DNA of 64,000 bases from Viola odorata (taxonomy: Eukaryota > Streptophyta > Magnoliopsida > Malpighiales > Violaceae), in NCBI GenBank assembly GCA_963691705.1, contig OY829538.1, positions 14,596,443 to 14,660,442 on the forward strand. Reading direction: 5' to 3'. This document shows, in pieces, positions 42,467 through 54,220 of the stretch. How positions within the stretch are numbered: position 1 is the first letter of the stretch; each line of letters opens with the position of its first letter. The translations under genes were made by a program, and so were the position numbers. The notes under the pieces are model-generated. The model was not told the origin of the DNA, did not search any database, and saw only the letters and a list, made by a program, of their open reading frames with translations.

Positions 42467-42828
42467 TTTCGAGGGTTCAGTTTCATTTGATATCGCTTCA
42501 TCACTTCGAAGACTTCCGCCAGGTCAGACAAGTGATCTTTGAAGCTTCGGCTTTTGATCAGTATGTCATCGACATACGCCTCTACGTGTCGCCCGATCTG
42601 TTTTTCAAAGACTTGATATCGCCCTTTTGGCTGACCACATAACCCAAAAATTTACCCTTTGAAAGGCAAACATGCACTTTCGAGGGTTCAGTTTCATTTG
42701 ATATCGCTTCATCACTTCGAAGACTTTCGCCAGGTCAGACAAGTGATCTTTGAAGCTTCGGCTTTTGATCAGTATGTCATCGACATACGCCTCTACGTGT
42801 CGCCCGATCTGTTTTTCAAAGACTTGAT
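42410..42828 (-). repeat. 211-bp tandem duplication inside Tat2 RT
   Basis: Bases 42410-42620 are repeated almost exactly at 42621-42828 (one internal difference noted near 42512/42723). The unit includes the codons for the catalytic YVDD motif, so that motif appears twice. 211 is not a multiple of three and shifts the frame. Confidence 0.92.
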
Positions 42829-44304
42829 TCACCATTCACTGGAAGGTGGCTCCAGCATTTTTCAACCCAAAAGGCATCGCCGTGTAGCAATAAGTGGCCT
42901 TGGGAGTGATGAAAGCAGTTTTCTCTTCATCCTCCTTGACCATGGGGATTTGGTGGTACCCCGAGTTGGCATCTAACGAGCTCAAGTATGCAACCCGGCA
43001 GCTTGATCAACCAGCTGATCAATTCGGGGAAGTGGGTAACAATCTTTAGGGCAAGCTTCATTCAAATCTGTGAAGTCAATACACATGCGCCACTCTCCGC
43101 TGGGCTTGGGAACTAGGACAGGGTTAGCCAACCAGGTGGGATATTGTACTTCCCGAATAAAACCAGCGTCAAGAAGTTTTGCGACTTCCTTTTCGATAGC
43201 CATTGTTTTTTCGGTCGAGAAAACACGTCATTTCTGCTGGACCAATTTTGCATCAGGGTTGACATTGAGTCGATGTTCCGCCACCTCCCGCGAGATACCA
43301 GGCATGTCGGAGGGTTTCCATGCAAACTCTCCTTTGTATTTATTTAACAATTGGGCTAACTGAAAGTTTTCCTCTAGGCTGAGGTTATCGCTGACCAAAA
43401 ATACAGCCCCATCTATCCTGTTAACCAGGATGTGAGTCATTTTGTCCATGGGCTGAGTGTGTTTCTTCTCATTTTGTTCATATGGATTCACCGTCACGCA
43501 CACGTACCTATCGCAGCTATTTTGAGTCATGAGCAGGTAGCATTCAGCCGCTAACTTCTGATTACCCCGGATTGAGACCACACCGTCCCAGGATGGGTAC
43601 TTCAGCTTCAGATGTTTTTGAGATATCGGCGCTCCGAAACGGTTGAGGAATGGCCGCCCCAATATGGCGTTATAAGACAGATTTAGATCCACCACCAAGA
43701 ATAAAAGCTCCTCTGACCGTTTGGAGGTATCTTCCTTGAAATATACCGGCAAGCTAGTTACTCTAGTCACTAGGATAGGGACTCCTTCTACCCCAATAAT
43801 GGGTTTTTTACAGGGCGTAAGCTCGTTGTCTAGACGCTTCAAGAGATTGTAAGCTTACAGTGAGAACAAGTTTACGGCGCTTCCGTTGTCAACCAGAGTT
43901 CTTCTAACTCCATGGCTAGCGATAATGGGTGTAACGACTAACGCATCATTGTGTGGATATACCACGCCCTTCTCGTCTTCTTCAGAAAAGGATAATATCA
44001 TACGATCCAAGGCGCTTATCGCCTCACTCTTTACTGGCATGCTAGCCCACTTCCGCTTATCCCCTGGCGCGGGTGTCAGCTGTGCGGACTCATCCAGGTA
44101 AGGTGTGCCTCCAGCGATGATGTTAATGATGGGGACGTCCTCGCCATCAATCGTGAGCATGTCCCGACCTCCTCCAGCAGGATTAGTGTCGTGGCCAGGG
44201 GGGCAGGAAGGTGTCGCTCTGCCATCGACCACTCTGCTTGTTGGGTTACTCTTGGCTTCTTCTCGTGTTTTCACAGCGAATTCTCCCAGATAGCCTTCCT
44301 CCAC
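42605..44304 (-). pseudogene. pol: Tat2 protease and reverse transcriptase, degraded
   Basis: Minus strand. A protease with DNGSAVNLFSL near 43890 is followed by ILGRPFLNRFG and then RT (VAKLLDAGFIREVQYPTWLA, MCIDFTDLNEACPKDCYPLP, AYVDDILIKS). Breaks include a stop near 43855, a stop near 43230 and a frameshift near 42985. The 211-bp duplication overlaps the catalytic region. Closest relative in the window is Tat1. Confidence 0.88.
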
Positions 44305-46023
44305 TAGGCGCTATATTGCCGATTTGAGTTCTCTACATGCCTCGGTAGAATGCCCTTTAGCTTTGTGAAATTTGCAATAGGCATTTTCCCTTCTCCCCAG
44401 GGTTACCCCCGGTCTTACAGGGGCAGGATAACGGATGGGCAGGTTTCGCTGCTCCACTATTGCTAATATTTCAGCCCTGGGTAGAACGAAGGAAGGAAGA
44501 TCTGAGTCATAAACTCGTCCCTTAGGAGGATCACTCTGCCGCTGGGTTGAGGAGTCACCAGATTTTCCCTTTGAGGAGTTGCCTCTCCTCCGGCTAGATG
44601 TCCTGGGAATGTGATCCTTTCGCTGAGTGGAATCATCAACGAATCGATCTTCAGAAGTAGCTGGAATAAGAACGTTATGGGCGGGAGGCATGGCTGGCTG
44701 CATGTTCCGATTCATGTCCCTATTCTCTTCCTCTTCCATCCTCGCATAGTTGTGAGCTTTTAGCCTTAACGCATCTAAAATCGCTGGCGGGTCAACCATT
44801 AAAGCATCTCTGAGCTTTCCATAACAACAGTTTTGCTTTAAGGCTTCGATGGCGAAATCAACCATTACACCTGGCATTAGCGACATCTCGGTGTCGAAAT
44901 AATGGAGGAAGCTCCTCAAGGATTCTTGAGGTTTTCAGTGTAGGTCAAACAAAGCAGCGGCAGACTTCCTAATAGGGACCGCGGTACTGAATCGACTCCT
45001 GAATCTAGATTCTAGCTGCGAGAAGCTGTCAATAGATCCACCCGGAAGACCTTCAAACCATAAGCGTGCGACCCCTGACAGGGGCATTATAAATATTTGA
45101 CACAAAGCAGCATCACTGTGAGTCTGGAATTGCACAAAATCCTTCACTTTGTTAAGGTGAGAGATAGGATCTCTAGTGCCATCGTAGGATTCTGAGGGAA
45201 GCTTCACATGTCTACTGACCCTGTCACGCCTTACGCGCAGGCGAAAGGGGTGGCCAGAAGTATGGTCGAGAATCTCACGTGCATATCGAGGCGGGGATGC
45301 CTTCAAATGACACCTACGATCTCGCGGATTTTGATCATGATGTCGCATGGGGGTCGGACTGCGGCTCCTTGGTGAGCGAGTTCGATGCCTCCTACTGCTG
45401 GATCTTTCACTCCCTCCCGGAGACATATCCCTATCATTTTCATTCCTTCTGCCATCCCAACGACCTCTGTCCTCGTCACGCCATTGTCGCTCCTCCTAGG
45501 GAATAGGAAGTAAAGGCGCCTGTGGCACGTACGACTCTACTGTCCTATGAGCAAATTGTACCAGGCTGACTGGCGCATTCAATGCAGGCAACGTCAAAGG
45601 AGCACTCGCGTGCAACGGGGACGATAACGGTCACTCTATAATGATGGATGGAGTGAAAACAAACTGGGATGGGACGCCTGATCTAGAAGCACTAGGCGTG
45701 AATCTGGTAGCCAATTCTGTCAGATGGTTCAACTGGGCACGAAGGGCTAAGATTGAGCTCGCGAAAGGGTTATTCACGCTGTCTATCATGGATCCTCTTG
45801 ACTAGGGAGTAAAATGACTAGGCCCCACTATCTGGGATACAGGAGTATACGGCTGGGACACAAATGTTCCCACTGTTTGCTCAAAGGAGAGATCTGACAT
45901 TCTTGGAGGAATTTCTTGCACCGAGGTGGAAGCATCAGAAGTGGCGAAAGCAAAAAGTCACCTGCAGGTATCAAATGGAAGGCTAGAGGACTGAGTCAAC
46001 GGCGGATCTGAATCAGAAGCCAT
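44305..46023 (-). pseudogene. gag: Tat2 gag, degraded
   Basis: Minus strand, start ATG at 46023 (MASDSDPPLTQSSS). Several stops fall in the first third. The Gag domain (DPISHLNKVKDFVQFQTHSD, ARLWFEGLPGGSI) is interrupted by TGA near 44934, where Tat1 has Arg. The knuckle YCKFHKAKGHSTEACREL lies near 44330-44385. Confidence 0.85.
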
Positions 46024-46087
46024 AATCTTCCAATTCCCAGAAGAACAGAGCTTGGCTATTAAGGATGCTCACTTAATTAAAACCAAA

Positions 46088-46106
46088 GCTCTCAATGAAA
46101 GCACCA
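46088..46106 (-). promoter_or_regulatory. Primer-binding site of Tat2
   Basis: Identical 19-mer to that of Tat1, three bases from the 5' LTR. Confidence 0.75.
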
Positions 46107-46109
46107 ATC

Positions 46110-46643
46110 TGATAAGATTCAAACTGTTGGGGAAGCGGGATCTGGATTATGGCTGTCTGGAATCACTGTAGCAGCAGTCTATTGTACCTGCAAAGCACCG
46201 GAGGGGGGACTCCGGCGTAGATACTCAGATGCTTAAGTTAGTATGGCTGTGAAATTTGGCAGAGATTTGGGAAGAGAATCAAATCTTACTCTCGATCTAG
46301 AAATGAGGGGTATTTATAGCCGAAGAAAGAAAGGTTGTTACCCCCAGTGGTGGGTGTTATCATGGGGAGATATCGCCCAGGATGACGTCATCATGCGTCA
46401 GCTGGACCGGATATGGCTAGTGAGATATCACCAATGAGACGTTGTCGGGGTTTCCTATGATGGGATGATGCCATGTGGGTCCCCCCCCCCCCCCCCCCCC
46501 CCCGTTGATGTCGACCATCCCAGGATCCTCAGCCTATCGGGGGTGGCAGCCGGGTGCCGTCGCCGGTTAAGGTCTGCAGGGATCTGGATTTGACTTGAGG
46601 TGAGAGGATGAATATACCCTTGGTGTTTCATCAATTGTTATCA
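46110..46643 (-). mobile_element. 5' LTR of Tat2
   Basis: TGATAAGATTC to CAATTGTTATCA; sense TATA at 46311-46318; 23-nt C run at 46481-46503; flanked by gaagc at 46644-46648. Confidence 0.93.
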
Positions 46644-46648
46644 GAAGC
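46644..46648. repeat. Tat2 target-site duplication, right copy
   Basis: gaagc, identical to 30407-30411. The uninterrupted sequence is preserved in the B 3' LTR near 53211-53216 (ggaagc). Confidence 0.93.
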
Positions 46649-47378
46649 CACGCTATGAGAGAAGGCGTCAAGGCTAGTGACCGTGCTGATGGCTACTCCT
46701 AGCGCACCCGCAGGCGCATGCGAGATAGCCTCCCGAGCCATATCAGATTCGGACCATTTTTGTTGAGCCCCAAATGATGTAGACGATACCTTGGGATTTC
46801 TAGAGAGTGCCCAGCAAGTTTCAATTCATTCGCATGAGGACATTGGAGATTGTCCTAATTCGAACATTGGGCGTGCAAAGTGTGAACGCGCGTTGGCGCG
46901 CGGATTGCTGGCTCCTTGCGCGAGAAGGAGTTCTACCTTTCGTAGGAGTTCTAAATGGTTTATTATTAGTATTTATTTATTTTATTTACTTAAACTTTCC
47001 CGTTCTACTTAGATTAGATGTTCTAGTTAGAATAGGTTTTATTTACTATAAGGCAACGCTTGACACTTATGTTTTTTTTTAGATCTTCTGTTGAATTAAA
47101 TACAGAGAATGTTTTCTCATATTCTTCATGCGTGAGCCTTGTGTTTAATTGAGTCTGAACGCTCGATTAATATTGCAAGTAAAACCCGAAGGTTCAATCC
47201 CACTTGGTCGTTTGTTCTAGGTTGATATCCGCAAGGGATATAGGCTTATGGAGTCGAACAAGAAATCTCTCTTGTACGAATTAGATTGGCTAGTGCTTTG
47301 CAACTAGCAGGTCGACGTTGTCATGTCGAGTTCTATCAATTTCCGCATCCGAAGTCCTAACCACCTAGGATCGTATCA
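46649..47378 (+). mobile_element. Element B 5' LTR, second part
   Basis: Continues 30265-30411 and matches 53217-54009 throughout (gagatagcctcccgagccatatcagat, ctcgattaatattgcaagtaaaacc). It ends GATCGTATCA at 47378. A TATA-like ctataagg lies near 47046, shortened relative to tatataagg in the 3' LTR. Confidence 0.87.
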
Positions 47379-47380
47379 GT

Positions 47381-47392
47381 TGGTAGCGGAGC
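47381..47392 (+). promoter_or_regulatory. Primer-binding site of element B
   Basis: TGGTAGCGGAGC stands two bases after the LTR. It resembles TGGTATCAGAGC, the usual initiator-tRNA-Met complement, with two differences. Element C has TAGTAGCAGAGA at the equivalent place. Confidence 0.6.
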
Positions 47393-48176
47393 TCAAGGCA
47401 TTCAGGTTTGGTGTCTACTCTAATTCATTTCTAGTTTTCTTTGCTGAAATTGGTTCTTTTTCTTTCCAATCTATAACCAATTTCCTTGAGTGCTTGTGTT
47501 AATTGTTTTGTGTGTCTCGAGTCGAGCTAGGTTTAGCTCTAAGTTTGCGTTTTGTGTGACAAATCACCTGCAATTTGTGAGTCTTTTATTTCTGTAAAAA
47601 AAATTACCAAAAAGAGTCTTTAATTTTATTATTACTTAGTCTCGTTTATTCTAAGAGTCAAAAACAAAATTCAAAAAAAATTAAAAATTCACAGTACGCA
47701 AAATAAAATACAAAATACTACAGGATCATACGAAGCTATTGTAAAAAGAATAGACTGATTTGGTGGTAAGAATCAAAAGATATTGAAGAAACAAGATTGA
47801 AACCCTAAAACGCACACGCCTTCAATTCACGACTTTGTGAATTTACTTGAGTCAATTCGAGTCACTTTGAGCGCTTCTTGTTTCCTATAATCTGAATTCT
47901 ACTCCCGTAAGATACTTGTGTAGTTGATTTCTTTTGCAACTATTCGGGTATCTTACATCTCCAATTATTTCGAAGCTAGTTGTCATTGATAGTTTTTTTG
48001 GAAGCTTGTCCTTTGAAACTCTTGAGTCAACTAACGTTTGCGCAGGAACAATTGAGGATTTGATTGAGTGATTTTGGCGAGCTTAATAGAGTGATTAAAC
48101 ACGAGAGTAAACACGCGAGGGAGTGTTAGGTTAGAGCAATTTTACGCTTGTGTGTTCGTGTTGTGACCTTACAGGA
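47393..48176 (+). other. Leader of element B
   Basis: AT-rich untranslated sequence between the PBS and gag, without ORFs or repeats that I can support. Confidence 0.6.
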
Positions 48177-50276
48177 ATGTCAGGAGGGTCAGACAAGGGA
48201 TCGGACAAGGATTCCAAGGGAATGATGACTAGTGAGGTTATCAAGCTTCTTCATAATCTCAACACAAGGTCTGATACCTTGGACTCTAAGAATAAGGCTT
48301 TCGAGGAGAAGTTTGAACAGTTGACCGCAAGGAAAGTTGAGAATGAGCCCCCGCGTTTCACCCAAGTCCTTAATCCGGGCAATGCGAAGCACTTGTACGA
48401 TGAACCCTCGTAGAACGAAGATAATAAGGGCCCCTTTAGTGCTGTTCCGAAAGGGTATGTTGGCGGAGGTAATGGAGACTTGAGGTTCGTGACCGGACCA
48501 ATTCACAACAATGCAGCTGGACCGCGTGTACCTATACGCGAGCCCCATGCGCATCAGGTGCACAATCCACACCGCGCTCCTCGCACACAATGGCATGATG
48601 AGCAAGAGTCTGATGAAGAGGACTTTAATAGGCATGACCGAGCTTATGTACGGCAGCCTAGAGGTGAGGAGAGGATTGATGTGAATATAGGCAGTATTAA
48701 GATGAAAATTCCACCGTTCGAAGGAAAGGATGATCCGGATTCCTATCTCATGTGGGAATGGAAGGTGGAATCTATATTCCTATGTCACAACTACTCGGAG
48801 GATAAGAAGGTGATGTTGGCAGCGGTTAAGTTTAGTGGTTATGTGGTCCATTGGTGGGATCAAATCAACCAAGATCGCATTAGGCTCTGAGCTGGTCTCG
48901 TGGCTACATGGGAAGATATGAAGGCGCTTATGAAGGAGCACTTTGTTCCTACATATTATGCTCGTGATCTATACCAAAGATTGCAAGCTATGACGCAAGG
49001 AAGTAGAAGCATGAACGACCACTTCAATGATATGGAAGTGGCGCTAGCTAGGGCGCTAGCTAGGGCACAAGTAGTTGAGAGTAAGGAAGCAACAATGGCT
49101 AAGTTTCATAATGGCCTTAACCGCGAGATTGCTAATTCCTTAGAGTTGACCTACTACACTAACTTGAGGGAGATGTTACATATGGCTATCAAGATCGAAA
49201 GGTAGAGGAAAGCCAAGTCGGCTTTTATGAGTACATCTACGGCTAATAGTAAAACAATGCCTTGGAAGAAGACTCCTTGGGTGAAAGATAGCAAGGGTGC
49301 GAAGGAGGCGCCTAGGGTTTTACAGTACACCCACGGAATCAAGGGTGCAACCGCGGGTCAAGCACCACCAAAGCCTTACAGCAACAATAATCCTTCCCAA
49401 AACTCTACAAATCGGACCGCCATTAAGGATATTGTGTGCTTTAAGTGCGCAGGAAGAGGTCATCGCCAAGCAGAATGCCCTAACAAGCGTATGTTGATCA
49501 TCCGTGACAATGGAGAATTGGATTCTAATGATGACCGAGAGGATGAAGAGGCTGAAGGTATGGGAGAAGAGCAAGACAGTTCAGATGATGATGAACTTGA
49601 GCAAGGCCTTTTGCTAGTGATTCGGCGAAGCCTTAGTGTACAACCCAAAGTCGAAGTGAATGATGAGGAGCAACGTGATAATTTGTTTCACGCCCGTTGC
49701 AAGGTTGCGGATAAGGTGTGCTCTTTGATAATCGATAATGGAAGCTGCACTAATTGTGCAAGCTGGCTCTTGGTGCACAAGCTAGGGTTGATTACGGTTC
49801 CACATCCGAAACCCTACCTTTTACAATGGATGAAAGACGGCGGTGAGTTGAAGGTTTCTAAGCAAACCCTAATTTCATTTTCCAGTAGTAAGTATAAGGA
49901 TGAAGTGCTATGTGATGTAGTCTCGATGCAATCAAGCCACCTCCTACTTGGAAGACCGTGGCAATATGACCGAGAGGCTAATCATGAAGGGAAGAGTAAT
50001 CGATACACGGTAATGAAGGATGGCCGAAAGTTCACCCTTTCTCCCTTAAAGCCGAGTCAAGTTTTGGAAGATCAATTGTGGCTTGAGAAGTCCTTTGCTG
50101 AATATGAACTATCTAGGAAACTTGAAAAGAAAGGAACAAGTTGTATAAACAGCCACCATGAAAAGATCGAGCATGGGAAAAGAGATAGTGAGAAAAATTG
50201 CACGCATGAAAAGAGTGAGCATGCGAGAGGAAAAGACACACATGCTAAAGAGTGCGTATCAAAAGAAAAGAGATAA
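48177..50276 (+). pseudogene. gag: Element B gag and protease, degraded
   Basis: Start ATG at 48177 (MSGGSDKGSDKDSKG). The Gag domain lies at about 48700-49200 (IPPFEGKDDPDSYLMWEWK, FVPTYYARDLYQRLQAMTQ, GLNREIANSLEL). A CCHC knuckle, CFKCAGRGHRQAEC, lies near 49437-49478; an acidic linker follows; then the protease with IIDNGSCTN near 49730 and LLLGRPWQYDR. Stops fall at 48411, 48888 and 49203, with no frameshift until after 50150. Most stops sit where relatives have Trp, Arg or Gln. The family is chromovirus gag-protease. Confidence 0.85.
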
Positions 50277-51212
50277 AACTAAATTGAATATATATGCAAA
50301 AGGGAGAGATGTAAGGAAAGCTTTGAATTTTCAAAAGAACAATTTTGGCGAAAGCCGCCCTTTACTCTTGCTACATTTCAAAGCGTTTAGCTTGAGTGCC
50401 ACTAACGCTAACCCCCTACTTTCTGTCCCTGTTGGTATCTCGTCTCTCTTGCAGGAATTCAAGGACGTTTTGGCCGAGGAGATGCCACCTGTCTTGGCAC
50501 CAATTAGGGGAATCGAGCACTAAACTAACTTCGCGCCCGGATCCACAATTCCCAATCGGCCGGCCTATAGGAGCAACCCGAGGAGACCAAGGAGTTGCAG
50601 CAGCAAGTAGATGACCTACTTAGCCGAGGGTACATAAGGGAAAGCCTCTCCCCTTGCGTCATACCCGTGATATTAGTACCGAAGAAGGACGACACTTAGA
50701 GGATATGCGTGGACTGCTGAGCGGTTAATAAAATTACCGTAAAGTATCGCCATCCTATACCTCGATTAGATGACATGCTAGATGAGTTAAGTGGTAGTCA
50801 AATATTTTCGAAAATTGATTTGATGAGTGGCTATCACCAAATTCGCATGAAAGAAGGTGACGAATGGAAAATGACTTTTAAAATGAAATATGGATTATAT
50901 GAATGGATGGTTATGCAGTTTGGATTGACTAATGCACCTAGTATATTTATGAGGCTTATGAATCATGTTCTTAAAGAATTTATTGGCAGATTTATTGTTG
51001 TTTATTTCGATGATATTTTAATTTACAGCAAGTCGTTAGAAGAGCATGTTTCGCACCTTAGAGATGTCTTCCTTACCTTACGTGAACAGAAATTATATGC
51101 AAAACCTAACAAGTGTTCTTTTGCCCTAGAACATGTTAGTTTCCTTAGTTTTATTGTAGGAAAGGAAGGTGTCAAGGTCGATGAAGAAAAGATCAAAGCG
51201 GTCAAGGAATAG
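50277..51212 (+). pseudogene. pol: Element B reverse transcriptase, degraded
   Basis: A frameshift lies between about 50160 and 50280. The pre-RT segment (LLQEFKDVLAEEMPP) ends in a stop at 50521. RT blocks follow in the first frame ([48 protein letters not shown]) with the catalytic YFDDILIYS at 51003-51029. Stops fall near 50698 and 50718, and at 51210. The RT type is chromovirus ([16 protein letters not shown]). Confidence 0.87.
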
Positions 51213-52064
51213 CCCACGCTAAAAACAGCAAGTGACGTGTGATCCTTCCACGTCCTCGCGAGCTTTTACAGGTATTTCGTTAAAGATTTCAGTTCTATTG
51301 TTGTACCTTTGAATGAATTAACTAAGAAAAATGTTGTTTTCAGGTGGGAGAAGCCTCAAGAAGAAGCGTTCAATACGTTTAAGGAAAAGCTATGCGTCGC
51401 ACCGGTCTTAGCCTTACCCGACTTCGACAAAGCTTTTGAAGTCGAGTGCGACGCTAGTGGAATTGGGATAGGAGCAGTCCTTATGCAAGAGAAGCGGCCA
51501 ATTGCATACTTCAGCGAGAAATTGAAGGACGCTCAACTTCGCTATGCAACCTATGACAAGAAGCTCTACGCCCTTGTGCGCGCGCTAGAAGTTTGGGAGC
51601 ATTACCTCATACCGCGCGAGTTCGTTGCGCATACCGATCACCTTAGATTGAAATACCTTAAAGGTCATAGAAATTTGAACAAGAGACACGCCACTTGGAT
51701 GGAGTTTATCGAGTCGTTTCCCTACCACATCAAATACAAACAAGGTAAAGATAATGTAGTGGTCGACGCATTATCTAGAAGGTACGCACTCCTCAATTCT
51801 CTTAATGCGAAATTGCTTAGATTGTCACACATAATTTCTCTCTACCCTACCAATTCTGATTTCAGTGATGTTTATAACACATGCATGACTACTGCCGAGT
51901 CTACATTTTATAGGCATGATGGGTATTTATTTAAACGTAAACATTTGTGTGTGCTAAATTGTTCATTACGAGAATTGTTTGTGAATGCGTCTCATAGTGG
52001 AGGCTTTTTGGCTCATTTTGGTGTGAATAAAACATTGAGTATGCTTAAGGAACACTTCTATTAG
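51213..52064 (+). pseudogene. pol: Element B RNase H and linker
   Basis: Continues the RT frame with a stop near 51240, then an open RNase H (51309-51780: [60 protein letters not shown]). It runs on into the integrase zinc-finger region ([15 protein letters not shown]) and a stop at 52062. Confidence 0.87.
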
Positions 52065-53207
52065 CCTCACATGAAGCGTGATGTAGTCCGCATCATCGCT
52101 AGATGTCTTGTTTGCCGAAGAGAAAAATCTAGGGTTTCTAATCACGGTGAATATATGCCCTTACCCGTGCCTTCCCATCCTTGGACTGATATTTCTATGG
52201 ACTTTGTTGTTGGTTTGCTGAAGTCTAGGAGGGGAAAAGATAGTATTTTTATGGTTGTCGATCATTTTTCAAAGATGGTTCACTTTATTCCTTGTGCTAA
52301 TACACATGATGCTACTTTTATTGCTAACTTGTTTTTCAAAGGGGTAGTGCGTTTGCATGGTGTACCTCTTAGTATCGTTAGTGATAGAGATGGTAAATTT
52401 CTTAGCCATTTTTGGAGATTTTTGTGGAGTAAGATGGGTACTAAATTATTATTTTCTACTTCGTGCCACCCACAAACCGATGGACAAATAGAGGTTGTTA
52501 ATCGCACCTTAGGTTCTTTGTTGCGTACTTTAGTCCATAAACATGTTTCCACTTGGGTCGAATATGTGCCTTTTATTGAATTTTCCTATAATCGCTCGAT
52601 TCACTCGAGTACACACTATTCGCCCTTTGAAGTTGTTTATGGTTTTAATCCATTAACCCCTTTGGATTTAACACCTTTACCATTGACTGAGATTTCTAGT
52701 TTAGATGGTGCTAACAAGGCAGCTTTGGTAAAGAAAATCCATGAGAAGGTGAAGCGCAACATTGAGAAGATGAATGAGAAATTAGTGCGCAAGAGGAATG
52801 AAGAAAGGAAGGCGGTTTCCTTTAATGTAGGTGACTGGATTTGGCTACACTTACGCCGAGAACGGTTCCCAGCCCAACGTCATGGAAAGCTCGCAACTCT
52901 AGGCGATGGTCCTTTTCAGATTGTTGAGAAGATCAACAATAATGCTTATAAGCTAGACTTGTCGAGTGAGTATGGGTCGGTTAGTGCTTCTTTCAACGTT
53001 ACTGATTTGAGTTTTTTTGATATAGGTGACGATGAGGAGGAGCTGGATTCGAGGATGAATCCTTCGGAAGGGGGAGGTGATGATGCGATCCCTCGCACAA
53101 ACCCTAACCCTAGTTTGTCGTTGTCGCTCGTTGGACCCATGACGCGTGCGAGAGGAAAAAGGCTACAAGAGTTGCTGTCTCAGTTGATCTACAAGGAGCT
53201 GATGTGA
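52065..53207 (+). pseudogene. pol: Element B integrase with C-terminus overlapping the 3' LTR
   Basis: Same frame and open to the end. CLVCRREKSR completes the zinc finger. The core has Asp in DISMDFVVGL, Asp in VSDRDGKF and Glu in GQIEVVNRTL. The C-terminal domain (WLHLRRERFPAQRHGKL, FQIVEKINNNAYKLDL) passes the polypurine tract and runs 127 bp into the LTR (VGPMTRARGKRLQ). I see no classical chromodomain. From general knowledge, pol reaching into the LTR is reported for CRM-type chromoviruses, which supports but does not prove that lineage. Confidence 0.85.
53066..53080 (+). promoter_or_regulatory. Polypurine tract of element B
   Basis: ggaagggggaggtga directly precedes the 3' LTR start TGATGCGATC and lies within the pol frame. 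Confidence 0.8.
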
Positions 53208-54009
53208 GAGATGGCCATCGAGGAAGCCACGGTATGAGAGAAGACGCCGAGGCTAGTGATCGTGCTAATGGCTGCACCTAGCACACCCGCAGGCACATGC
53301 GAGATAGCCTCCCGAGCCATATCAGATTTGGACCATTTTTGCGAGCCCCGAATGACATAGAAGAAACCTTGGGATGTCTAGAGAGTGCCCAACAAGTTTC
53401 AAGTCATTTGCACAAGGGAATTGGAGATTGGCCCAATTCGAACGTTGGGCGTGCAAAGTGTGAACGCGCCAAGGTGTGAAATCGCGTTGGCGCGCTGATT
53501 GCTGGCTCCTTGCGCGAGAAGGAGTTCTACCTTCCGTAGGAATTCTACATGGATTATTATTAGTATTTATTTATTTTATTTACTTAAACTTTCCCGTTCT
53601 ACTTAGATTAGAAGTTCTAGTTGGAATAGGTTTTATTTGCGCCTATATAAGGCAACGCTTGACACTTATGTTTTTTTTTAGATCTTTTGTTGAATTAAAT
53701 CCAAAGAATGTTTTCTCATATTGTTCATGCATGAGCCTTGTGTTTAATTGAGTCTGAACGCTCGATTAATATTGCAAGTAAAACCCGAAGGTTCAATCCC
53801 ACTTGGTCGTTTGTTCTAGGTTGATATCTCCAAGGGATATAGGCTTAGGGAGTCGAACAAGAAACCTCTCTTGTACGAATTAGATTGTCTAGTGCTTTGC
53901 GACTAGCAGGTCAACGTTGTCAAGTCGAGTTCTATCAATTTTCGCATCCGAAGTCCAAACCCGAACTAGATCATCAGAAAGCGCATCCTAGCCTCCTAGG
54001 ATCGTATCA
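53081..54009 (+). mobile_element. Element B 3' LTR (929 bp)
   Basis: TGATGCGATC to GATCGTATCA. TATATAA at 53644-53650. It is longer than the 5' LTR (877 bp) because of small insertions near 53475 and 53960. Followed by gtgag (54010-54014). Confidence 0.87.
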
Positions 54010-54014
54010 GTGAG

Positions 54015-54220
54015 GGCTAAGATGAATGAGTTCATGTGCTAGCTCATGGCTTGCTAGGGATTCGGCGAAGAAGCTCATGGGTTGGCCGGCTATCCTATGA
54101 GACTGTGCGCCTAATACTAGTTAACACGGAAAGATAGGCCAAGCGGGCAGTCTTTCATTGACAATGCATTTGGGCACAAATAGTCTTACCCTCGTATCAA
54201 ATGGGACCACACTCGTAGCA
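54015..54220 (-). mobile_element. Element C 3' LTR, first part
   Basis: In sense it starts TGCTACGAGTGTGG at 54220, right after the polypurine tract, and continues at 30264 across the B insertion. Confidence 0.65.

Larger units (their letters stand above)
30412..46643 (-). mobile_element. Complete but decayed Tat-lineage element Tat2 (16,232 bp)
   Basis: LTRs are at 30412-30943 and 46110-46643 with a perfect 5-bp duplication gaagc (30407-30411, 46644-46648). The order is the same as Tat1: gag-pol on minus, then tandem array, then antisense genes d, c, b, a on plus. A hand count gives about 28 LTR substitutions in roughly 520 bases, about 5%, mostly transitions, so it is three to four times older than Tat1. 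Only antisense ORF a is intact. Confidence 0.95.
30265..54009 (+). mobile_element. Element B: chromovirus-like Ty3/gypsy element (about 7.5 kb without Tat2)
   Basis: The 5' LTR is 30265-30411 plus 46649-47378, split by Tat2; the 3' LTR is 53081-54009. Both start TGATGCGATC and end GATCGTATCA. gag-pol is in one frame from 48177 to 53207, broken by many stops and one frameshift. The pol end overlaps the 3' LTR by 127 bp. The family phrases in RT and integrase fit a plant chromovirus of CRM or Reina type; I cannot decide between them. Confidence 0.85.
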
